From positions 5,580,001 to 5,644,000 of the forward strand of contig NZ_CP087164.1 of assembly GCF_021172045.1 (NCBI RefSeq): a stretch of 64,000 nt of DNA, in the 5' to 3' direction. Of the stretch, positions 43,416-50,531 are shown piece by piece. The notes under the pieces are model-generated. The model searched no databases and was not told the origin of the DNA. It saw nothing but the letters and a program-made list of their open reading frames with translations. The stretch comes from Capillimicrobium parvum. Lineage in GTDB: Bacteria > Actinomycetota > Thermoleophilia > Solirubrobacterales > Solirubrobacteraceae. How positions within the stretch are numbered: the first letter of the stretch is position 1; each line of letters begins with the position of its first letter. The position numbers were made by a program, and so were the translations under genes.

Positions 43416-44285
43416 TCAGGGCGAGACGGCAGGCGCTTCGCCGGGCTCGGTGTTGAAGCCGGGCAATGCGTAGTGACCGGCGTCGACGGTGAGCGTGATG
43501 CCGGTCACGTGGGCAGCCTCGTCGGACGCGAGATACAGGACGGCGTTGCTCACCGAGCTCGGCGGAACAAGGCTCTCGGGAAGGCTGCCCCAGTGTGGCG
43601 CCGCCGCCAGCCGGTCCTCCTGGGTGCCGCCTTCGCGGCCCGCCATGAAGTCGAGCGCCCCCTGCCAGCTGTTCATGACGGTGTCGATCAGCCCGGGGGC
43701 GATCGCGTTGCAGCGCACGCTGTAGGGCCCGAGCTCGACGGCCAGCGTCTTGGCCAGGTTGATGACGCCGGCCTTCGTCGCGCCGTAGTGCGCGCAGCGC
43801 GCGGACGCCTCGAGGCCGTTGACCGAGGCGATGAGAACCACGGAGCCCTGACGGCGCTCCATCATGTGGCCGACGACGGCACGGGCGGTGTTGAAGACGC
43901 CGGTCAGGTTGATGTCGATGACCGTCTGCCAGCGCTCCGGGGTCAGCTCCCAGAACCGGTCGATGACCCAGATCCCGGCGTTCGCCACCGCCGTATCGAT
44001 CTGTCCGAACCGGTCCAGGCCCTCGTCGACGGCCCGGGCGAGGTCCTCGAACCGGCGCACATCTCCCTGAACGACGAGCGCCTGCCGGCCGAGCTCCTCG
44101 ACGGCCGACGCCGTCTGCTGCAGATCTTCCGGGCTTGCGAGCTCGTACGGCACGCCGTCGATCTGGGCCGCGACATCGAACAGGATGACGTCCGCGCCCT
44201 CGCGAGCCAAGGTGAGCGCGTGGGAGCGGCCCTGACTACGGGCGGCCCCGGTGATGAACGCGACCTTGCCCTGCATTCTCGGCAT
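43416..44285 (-). CDS. Mycofactocin-coupled SDR family oxidoreductase
   Basis: A 289-residue SDR that matches the mycofactocin-associated subfamily: GKVAFITGAARSQGRSHALTLA, then VPYELASPEDLQQTASAVEELGRQALVVQGDVR, a characteristic insert. ANAGIW, IASVNG and YGATK are the catalytic landmarks. Such enzymes hold NAD tightly and pass electrons to the peptide-derived cofactor mycofactocin. No mft biosynthesis genes are in the window, so the cofactor would be made elsewhere in the genome. ATG 44285 has GGGAGAG upstream. Confidence 0.85.
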   Translation of the reverse strand: MPRMQGKVAFITGAARSQGRSHALTLAREGADVILFDVAAQIDGVPYELASPEDLQQTASAVEELGRQALVVQGDVRRFEDLARAVDEGLDRFGQIDTAVANAGIWVIDRFWELTPERWQTVIDINLTGVFNTARAVVGHMMERRQGSVVLIASVNGLEASARCAHYGATKAGVINLAKTLAVELGPYSVRCNAIAPGLIDTVMNSWQGALDFMAGREGGTQEDRLAAAPHWGSLPESLVPPSSVSNAVLYLASDEAAHVTGITLTVDAGHYALPGFNTEPGEAPAVSP

Positions 44286-44340
44286 GCTGTCTCTCCCGTG
44301 GCCGTGATGAGATCGGCCGCCGGCGCGGCCCACCACGCCG

Positions 44341-44412
44341 ACGGTAGATCCCGGGTGATCGGGCGGGAACCTCCGAACGGAGGTACCTCTTCACGGTTCT
44401 CGCGCGTAGCGT
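44341..44412. promoter_or_regulatory. Palindromic operator 9 serving two divergent promoters
   Basis: ACCTCCGAACGGAGGT (44369-44384) has a -10 at the register position on both sides: TACCGT leftwards (44346-44341, spacing 22) and TAGCGT rightwards (44407-44412, spacing 22). The former would drive the mycofactocin-type SDR, the latter the CMD-CMD-M24 genes. It is the only site symmetric in both directions. Confidence 0.75.
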
Positions 44413-44439
44413 CGCGGCGAACCTTCCGAGGAGACTCCG

Positions 44440-45003
44440 ATGGCACGTCTGTCCCCGGTCCCCGCGGAGCAAGCTGCGCCGATCCTCGGCCCGGACGCTC
44501 CCCTGAACCTGCGCATCTGGGCCAACCGGCCGGAGCTCGCGACCGCGTTTCTCGCCTTCACCGGCGCCGTGTTCGGCACCGAGCGGATCCTGCCCGATCG
44601 CCTGCACGAGCTCGCGCGCCTGCGGATCGCGTTCCACAACCAGTGCCGCAGCTGCATGGCCGTCCGGTACGTGCCCGAGCAGGAGGTCCCCGAGGCGCTG
44701 GTGTGCTCGCTGGAGAAGCCCGAGGAGAGCGGCGACCTGACGGACGCCGAGCGGCTGGTCCTGGAGTACGCGGACCGGCTGGCGACCGACCACCTCAGCA
44801 TCGACGACGCGTTCTACGACCGACTGCGCGAGTACTTCACCGAGCCCGAGATCGTCGAGATCGGCGTCAACATGGCCGTGTGCGTCGGCTTCGGTCGACT
44901 CGAGGCGACGTGGGACATGGTCGACGAGCTGCCCGAGCGCTTCACCGAGCGCGATGTCGTCATCACCCCGTGGGGCGAGGGCGGCGTGATCCGCACCGCA
45001 TGA
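44440..45003 (+). CDS. Carboxymuconolactone decarboxylase/AhpD-like protein (CMD 1)
   Basis: A 187-residue CMD/AhpD-fold protein with a CxxC motif in FHNQCRSCMAVRY. CxxC members reduce peroxides or disulfides; others decarboxylate lactones. In this cluster it may protect flavin or metal enzymes or catalyse a lactone step. GAGGAG precedes ATG 44440. Confidence 0.8.
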   Translation: MARLSPVPAEQAAPILGPDAPLNLRIWANRPELATAFLAFTGAVFGTERILPDRLHELARLRIAFHNQCRSCMAVRYVPEQEVPEALVCSLEKPEESGDLTDAERLVLEYADRLATDHLSIDDAFYDRLREYFTEPEIVEIGVNMAVCVGFGRLEATWDMVDELPERFTERDVVITPWGEGGVIRTA

Positions 45004-45082
45004 CCGGCGTTCGACCGTCCACGCGCCCGACGAGCTGAGCATGCCCGAGACAATCCGCACCCACCGAGGAGGCCTGCCGGCC

Positions 45083-45571
45083 ATGCCCCGTATCCCCGCG
45101 GTCGACACCGCCACCCTCGACGGCCAGCTCGCCGAGCTCGCCCAGGATCCGTTCTACGGCATCCTGGCTCACCGGCCGGAGATCCTCGAAGCATGGTTCC
45201 GGCTCGACAAGGTGTTCTTCGGGCCCAGCTCGAAGCTCCCCAACGAGCTCAAGGAGGAGGGCCGGCGGGCGCTGGCGCAGGGCGCGGGGTGCCGGCTGTG
45301 CGCGTCGTTCGGGCAGCCACGGGACGAGTACGCCGACCGCCGTGAGTCGCTCGCCGTGACGTTCGCGCAGATGGTGCTCGAGGACCATCGGTCGATCGAC
45401 GACAGGACGTTCGATCTCCTGCGCGAGGACTTCACCGACGAGGAGATCGTCGAGCTGGTCTCGTGGTTGTGCTTCAAGCTCGGGTCGAACGTCTTCGGGT
45501 CGCTCATGCGGCTGGCTCCTGGAACCGAGGAGCAGATCCGCGCGTACGCCGAGTTCGTCGCGACCGGATGA
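45083..45571 (+). CDS. CMD/AhpD-like protein (CMD 2)
   Basis: A 162-residue second CMD-fold protein, with CRLC near residue 72. It shares the helical pattern and EEIVELVSWLCFKLGSNVFGSLMRL with CMD 1 (EPEIVEIGVNMAVCVGFGRLEATWDM). I prefer ATG 45083, preceded by GAGGAGG; ATG 45041 is also possible. The two proteins may form a heteromer. Confidence 0.78.
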   Translation: MPRIPAVDTATLDGQLAELAQDPFYGILAHRPEILEAWFRLDKVFFGPSSKLPNELKEEGRRALAQGAGCRLCASFGQPRDEYADRRESLAVTFAQMVLEDHRSIDDRTFDLLREDFTDEEIVELVSWLCFKLGSNVFGSLMRLAPGTEEQIRAYAEFVATG

Positions 45572-45593
45572 ACACCCGCCGCGACGATCCCGC

Positions 45594-46751
45594 GTGAGGC
45601 CTCCCTTCGACGCGGCCCGGCTCGACCGTCTCATGGACGAGGCGGAGATCGACGTCGTGCTCGCGTGCTCGCCGCACAACGTGCAGTACCTGCTGGGCGG
45701 GTACCGCTTCTTCCTGTTCGCCCACGGCACGGTCATGGGTGTCAGCCGTTACCTGCCGATCGTCGGCTACGTGCGCGGCCGGCCCGACCGGGCCTTCCTG
45801 ATCGGGAACCCGCTGGAGGCCGGCCAGCAGGAGCTCGAGCCGCCCTGGGTCGTGGACGTCGCCAACGCGGCGTGGACGAGTCGTCAGTCCGCCGAGCTCG
45901 CGGGCCGTGCGCTCGCGCAGCGTGGTCTGGCACGCGCGCGCATCGCGGTCGAGGAGTCCTTCCTTCCCCACGACGCTCATGCCGCGTTGGCCGCGGAGCT
46001 GCCCGGAGCCGTGCTGCAGGACGCCTTCGCCGTCCTGGAGGAGCTGCGCGCGGTCAAGCGCCCGGACGAGCTCGTCGAGCTGCGTGAGGGTGCCGAGGCC
46101 GTCGTCGGGTCGATGCGCGCCGTGTTCGGCCAGGCCCGTCCCGGCATGACCCGCGCCGAGGTCGCGGACCTCATGCGCATCGAGGAGTCACGCCGCGGAC
46201 TGAGCTTCGAGTACTGCCTCGTCAACACCGGCCCCAGCTACAACCGGACGCCGTCGGCGGCGCTGCGCTGGGAGCATGGCGAGCTGTGCTGCCTGGACTC
46301 GGGCGGCAGCCGCCACGGGTACGTCTGCGACATGGCCCGCATGGGTTGGATGGGCGATGTGCCCGAGCGTGCTCGGGAGCTGCTCGCGCAGGTCGCCCAT
46401 GTCCAGGAGGCGGCGCGCGCCGTCGTCGCACCGGGGCGGCGCGGAGGCGACATCCTCGAGGCGGCGCATGCGGCGCAGCGGGCATGCGCGAACGGCGGCG
46501 GCATGGACTTCGTCGCACACGGCATGGGGCTTGTCAGCCACGAGGTGCCCCGGCTGACCTCGACCGGGGTCGTGTCCTACCCGGCCGACCACGCCGACCG
46601 GCCGCTGGAGGCCGGCATGGTCCTGTCGATCGAGACCGATCTGCGGGACCCGGAGCTCGGGCTGATCAAGCTCGAGGACACGGTGGCCGTCACCCCGAAC
46701 GGCTTCGAGGCCTTCGGAGATCAGGGCCGCGACTGGAACGTCACGGGCTGA
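45594..46751 (+). CDS. M24-family peptidase (canonical metal site)
   Basis: A 385-residue creatinase/aminopeptidase-P-like protein starting at GTG 45594. The metal ligands are all plausible: Asp in CCLDSGG, Asp in GYVCDMAR, His in AHGMGLVSHE, Glu in SIETDL and Glu in KLEDTVAV. It is a paralog of the fragment at 1-269. Operon position after the two CMD genes suggests cleavage of a C-N bond in a pathway intermediate rather than peptide turnover. Confidence 0.87.
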   Translation: MRPPFDAARLDRLMDEAEIDVVLACSPHNVQYLLGGYRFFLFAHGTVMGVSRYLPIVGYVRGRPDRAFLIGNPLEAGQQELEPPWVVDVANAAWTSRQSAELAGRALAQRGLARARIAVEESFLPHDAHAALAAELPGAVLQDAFAVLEELRAVKRPDELVELREGAEAVVGSMRAVFGQARPGMTRAEVADLMRIEESRRGLSFEYCLVNTGPSYNRTPSAALRWEHGELCCLDSGGSRHGYVCDMARMGWMGDVPERARELLAQVAHVQEAARAVVAPGRRGGDILEAAHAAQRACANGGGMDFVAHGMGLVSHEVPRLTSTGVVSYPADHADRPLEAGMVLSIETDLRDPELGLIKLEDTVAVTPNGFEAFGDQGRDWNVTG

Positions 46752-46769
46752 CGCCGCGCCCCCACCCCG

Positions 46770-48404
46770 TCATTCCGACAGCACGCGCCGGTTGGCGAAG
46801 TCGGTCTCCGCGCTCGTGATCACCTCGATCACGATGCACCGACCCGTCGCCGTGACCTGCTGCGCCTGCTCGAAGGCCGGCCGAAGCTCGCCGGGCTCCC
46901 GCACCCGCAGCGCTTCGACGCCGAGTGCACGAGCGATGCCGGCATAGTCGCCGCCGATGTCGCGGGCGCGATGTCGCTCATGGGACTCGAGCATGTTCGG
47001 GATCTCGATCGCCATGGTCGCGTTGTTGAGCACCACCAGGGCGATCGCGACGCCGGCGCGCTGGGCCGTCTCGATGTCCAGTCCCGTCATCCCGAAGGCG
47101 GCGTCGCCCACGAAGGCCACGCAGAACCTGTCGGGCGCAGCGAGCTTCGCGCCCATGATGAGGCCGAGCCCGGCGCCGAGGGCGTGCGACTTGCCCCAAC
47201 CCAGGTACGTGTTCGGGCCGCCCGAGCGATAGAACGGCACGATCTGGTCGCGCGGGCTTCCGGAGTCGTGGGTCACCACGGTCGCGTCCGGGTCGGTGGC
47301 CGCCATGAACTCGTACAGGACGCGGTAGGGCGTGATCGGCACCTCGTCGGATCTCAGCTTCGGCTCCCAGCGCCGGTCCCATGAACGGCGGGCCTTCGCG
47401 ATCCGCTCGGCGACGGCCGCCGCGCGCGCCGGGCCGTCGATGCCGGCATCACGAGCCGCCCGGCGCAGCTGCCGCAGCACCAGGGCGGCGTCGCCGACCA
47501 GCGGATGAGCGATGTGGCGGGTCTTGTTGAGATCCCGGGCATCCCGTGTGAGCTGGGCGATCGATGCGGAGGCGGGCAGACGCGCTGTGAGGAAATGGCG
47601 GGTCAGGCTGGCCCCCAGCGCCAGCACGAGATCGGCGTCGCCGAGCACGTCGACCACCGGGTCGGAGGCGACCACCGACGCCACTCCGACCGACAGCGGA
47701 TGCGTCTCCGCAATCGCGCTCTTGCCGCCGAGCGTCGTGACGACGGGCAGGCCCAGCTCCTCGGCGAGGCCGACGAGCTCGCCCGCGGCGCCGGCGGCGA
47801 GCACGCCGCGCCCCGCCACGATCAGCGGCCGTCGCGCCGCGCCCAACGCCGCGGCGACACGCTCGACCGACGCGGGATCGGCCATGGAGCGCGCCCGGAT
47901 GACGGGCTCATAGGTCGCAGCGCCATCGGGCACGGTCATCGTCGCCACATCGGCCGGGATCTCCACCATGACCGGTCCCGGCACGCCGTTGCGCAGCGCG
48001 TTCACCGCCCGGCGCATGACCTCGCCCGTGTCCTGCGGTCGCCGGATCGCCTCGTAGAACGTGGTCACCGGCGCATACGCCGCGGCGGCATCGAACAGCG
48101 GGCGCATCTGGGCGCGGTCGAGGCTGTTGCCCAGCGGCAGCAACAGCATCGGAATCCCATCGCTGAACGCGCTGGCGATACCCGGGAACGCGTTCTCCGC
48201 CCCGGGACCGAACTGCATGGCGAACACGCCGAACCCATCGCCGGCCGTCACGCGGCTGTAGCCGTCGGCGATCCCGACGCCGACCCGTTCCTGCCGGCAC
48301 ACCACCGGTCGGATCCCCGCCCGCGTGGCAGCGTCGATCATGGGCGTCGTGGGATAGCAGCTCAGCATCTCCACGCCCTCCGCCCGCAGCGCGGACGCGA
48401 TCAC
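46770..48404 (-). CDS. ThDP-dependent enzyme (acetolactate synthase-like)
   Basis: A 544-residue ThDP enzyme with PYR, central and PP domains. The catalytic Glu is in VCRQERVGVGIADGYSRVTA; the PP motif is FVGDAAFGMTGLDIETAQRAGVAIALVVLNN. Catalysis could be decarboxylation, ligation or lyase. GTG 48404 is the only in-frame start downstream of the predicted transcription start near 48458; ATG 48512 would lie inside the operator. The conserved block VVDVIASALRAEGVEML begins slightly before 48404, so the true N-terminus needs care. A four-codon ATG-initiated mini-ORF (MGSH) just upstream has a Shine-Dalgarno-like AAGGAC. Confidence 0.82.
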   Translation of the reverse strand: MIASALRAEGVEMLSCYPTTPMIDAATRAGIRPVVCRQERVGVGIADGYSRVTAGDGFGVFAMQFGPGAENAFPGIASAFSDGIPMLLLPLGNSLDRAQMRPLFDAAAAYAPVTTFYEAIRRPQDTGEVMRRAVNALRNGVPGPVMVEIPADVATMTVPDGAATYEPVIRARSMADPASVERVAAALGAARRPLIVAGRGVLAAGAAGELVGLAEELGLPVVTTLGGKSAIAETHPLSVGVASVVASDPVVDVLGDADLVLALGASLTRHFLTARLPASASIAQLTRDARDLNKTRHIAHPLVGDAALVLRQLRRAARDAGIDGPARAAAVAERIAKARRSWDRRWEPKLRSDEVPITPYRVLYEFMAATDPDATVVTHDSGSPRDQIVPFYRSGGPNTYLGWGKSHALGAGLGLIMGAKLAAPDRFCVAFVGDAAFGMTGLDIETAQRAGVAIALVVLNNATMAIEIPNMLESHERHRARDIGGDYAGIARALGVEALRVREPGELRPAFEQAQQVTATGRCIVIEVITSAETDFANRRVLSE

Positions 48405-48464
48405 GTCGACGACCAGGGTCAGTGGGACCCCATCCCGTTGGTTGTCCTTCGTCCCAGACGTCCG

Positions 48465-48508
48465 ACAATACGGTCGCCCCAGGCTCGGGAGACCATCCGA
48501 TCGGAGGT
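48465..48508 (-). promoter_or_regulatory. Palindromic operator 10 and -10 box for the ThDP gene
   Basis: TCCGATCGGAGGT is at 48496-48508. Leftwards, 22 nt separate the 16-mer from TATTGT (48470-48465), the best -10 in the set. Rightwards no TANNNT occurs at the register position, so the XRE-cupin gene at 48705 is probably not under this site. The 300-nt gap 48405-48704 shows nothing else I recognise apart from the MGSH mini-ORF. Confidence 0.75.
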
Positions 48509-48704
48509 ACATGACGCCCGATGCGACCTTGCGATCCTGCGCGGCGCCGACGACCAGGTCGAACGTCCGTCCAGCGGAGCAGAGCCGGTCCGTCGCCCCA
48601 TCGGAGAACCCGTAGTCTCCGAGGGATCCCTGAGCTCATGTACGCCTGCGCAACGATGACACGTGTCCGCGAGCGGTCCTCGCGGCGTGCAAGATGAGAC
48701 GGTG

Positions 48705-49340
48705 ATGGCCTCCACCGAGGATCGGGCAGCCGCTCCGGCCGTGCCGGAGTCGTTCGGGACGAGTCTGCGCTCCGTCCGCGAGGAGCGCGGGATGTCCGTG
48801 CGCTCGCTCGCGCGCACCATCGGCGTCTCGCCCAGCCTGATCTCGCAGATCGAGAACGGCAAGGCGAACCCGTCGGTGGGGACGCTCTACGCGATCGTGT
48901 CGACGCTGCAGATCTCCGTCGACAAGCTGTTCTCCGAGCAGCCCGCGGAGGATGCGGCACGGCAGGAGGACTCCGACGGCACCGTCCTTCGCCACGCCGA
49001 TCGACCGAGCGTCGACCTGGCCAGCGGAGTGCGCTGGGAGCGGCTGACTCCGACAGCGGACCCCGACGTGGACTTCCTCTTCGTCACCTACGGCGTCGGC
49101 GGCGCCTCATGTCCCCCCGATGTGCTGATGCGCCACAGCGGGCGGGAGTACGGACTGGTCATCAGCGGGCATCTCGGAGCCACGATCGGCTTCGACAGCT
49201 TCGAACTGGGCCCCGGGGACTCGATCGTGGCCGACTCGACGACGCCGCACAGGTTCTGGACGATCGGCGACGAGCCGGCGGTCGTGGTCTGGACCGTCGT
49301 CGGCCGCGCCGGCGACCCGCGCGCCAACTTCGACCTCTGA
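48705..49340 (+). CDS. XRE-family regulator with C-terminal cupin (copy 3)
   Basis: A 211-residue HTH-cupin protein. VSPSLISQIENGKANPSVGTLYAIVSTLQISVDKLFSE matches copies 1 and 2; the cupin has HSGREYGLVISGHLGATIGFDSFELGPGDSIVADSTTPHRFW. I prefer ATG 48705 over GTG 48702 and 48663. The recognition region is identical to copy 1 at nearly every position, so both may bind the same operator. Confidence 0.9.
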   Translation: MASTEDRAAAPAVPESFGTSLRSVREERGMSVRSLARTIGVSPSLISQIENGKANPSVGTLYAIVSTLQISVDKLFSEQPAEDAARQEDSDGTVLRHADRPSVDLASGVRWERLTPTADPDVDFLFVTYGVGGASCPPDVLMRHSGREYGLVISGHLGATIGFDSFELGPGDSIVADSTTPHRFWTIGDEPAVVVWTVVGRAGDPRANFDL

Positions 49341-49357
49341 GCGCCACGCGCGCAGGC

Positions 49358-50431
49358 TCAGCGCGCCGACGGATCGATCACGACCTTGCCGTTGACGCGC
49401 CCCTCGGCCAGTGGCACCAGACCACGATCGACGAGGTCGTCGAGGCCGACCGTGCGATCGACGCAGCGCTGCGCGAGATCGCTTCCGGCCAGGATCGCCA
49501 GCGCCGCCGGAAGGTCATCGGCGAAGACGTGCGCGAGAGCGCCGATCAGCTCGATCTCGTTCATCGCCAGGGCGAAGAGGTCCAGCTCGACCGGGCGCGC
49601 CTGAAGCCCGACGATCACGATCCGCCCGCCGCGGCGGACCGCCCCCAGCGCCAGCGCCGGCGCCGGCGGCGCGCCCGTGGCCTCGACGATGACGTCGAGT
49701 CCGGCGCCTCCGGTGATTCGCTGCAGCTGGGCGAGAACGTCATCGTCGGGCCGCAGCCCGTGCGTCGCCCCCAGCGCGCGGGCGGCGCCCAGCCGCTCGT
49801 CGTCGAGATCGATGGCGACGATGATGCGCACCCCCTGCGCGTGCGCTCCCGCGACCACCATCGCTCCGATCCCGCCGACGCCGACCACGGCGAGCGCGTC
49901 GTCGCGACCGACGCGACCGCGCCGAAGCGCATGGAGGCCGACGGCCAGCGGCTGGCTCAGCACCGCCGCGTCCGCAGGACACCCCTCGGGGATCGCGCAG
50001 CAGATGCTCGCCGGCGTCACCGCGAACTCGGCCAGCCCACCGTCGACGTGCAGACCCAGGGTGAAGTAGGCGTCGCACAGGTTCGTCCGGCCCTCCAGGC
50101 ACCGCGGGCATGTCCCGCAGGAGACTCCCGCACCCGTGACGACGTGATCGCCGGGCTCGAACGCCGTGACGCCGTCGCCCACCTCGACGACCTCTCCGAC
50201 GAACTCGTGGCCGAGGATCAGCGGGCCTTGATGGCCGCTGTGCGGATGCGGCGCGTCGAGCGGCACCAGCTTGGGGCCGTGGCGGTACTCGCCGGCGTCC
50301 GTGCCGCAGATCGCCGCGCGCAGCACACGCACCACCAGCTGGCCCGGGCCAGGGGATCCGGGCGCCTGGACCTCCTCGATGCGAACGTCGGCGGGCCCGT
50401 GGTAGACCGCGGCTCGCATCGTTCGCGCCAT
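49358..50431 (-). CDS. Zinc-dependent alcohol dehydrogenase (MDR family)
   Basis: A 357-residue medium-chain dehydrogenase: ICGTDAGEYRHG (catalytic Cys), LGHEFVGEVVEVG, and CGTCPRCLEGRTNLC, four Cys for the structural zinc. GVGGIGAMVVAGAHAQG binds NAD. LHVDGGLAEFAVTP resembles sorbitol/butanediol-dehydrogenase members. The ATG lies 6 nt after the -10, a leaderless mRNA, with no Shine-Dalgarno. Confidence 0.88.
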   Translation of the reverse strand: MARTMRAAVYHGPADVRIEEVQAPGSPGPGQLVVRVLRAAICGTDAGEYRHGPKLVPLDAPHPHSGHQGPLILGHEFVGEVVEVGDGVTAFEPGDHVVTGAGVSCGTCPRCLEGRTNLCDAYFTLGLHVDGGLAEFAVTPASICCAIPEGCPADAAVLSQPLAVGLHALRRGRVGRDDALAVVGVGGIGAMVVAGAHAQGVRIIVAIDLDDERLGAARALGATHGLRPDDDVLAQLQRITGGAGLDVIVEATGAPPAPALALGAVRRGGRIVIVGLQARPVELDLFALAMNEIELIGALAHVFADDLPAALAILAGSDLAQRCVDRTVGLDDLVDRGLVPLAEGRVNGKVVIDPSAR

Positions 50432-50437
50432 GGCGCG

Positions 50438-50480
50438 ACGATAGCTCCGGGCGGCCGGACGGCTACCTCCGTTCGGAGGG
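50438..50480 (-). promoter_or_regulatory. Palindromic operator 11 and -10 box for the alcohol dehydrogenase
   Basis: ACCTCCGTTCGGAGGG lies at 50465-50480. Leftwards, 21 nt separate it from TATCGT (50443-50438). The ATG at 50431 is 6 nt further, so transcription should start at or next to the initiation codon. Confidence 0.75.
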
Positions 50481-50531
50481 AGTGCGGGCCCGCCGTGGTG
50501 CGCGCACCGCTCGCTCGTGGCGGCCCGGTCC

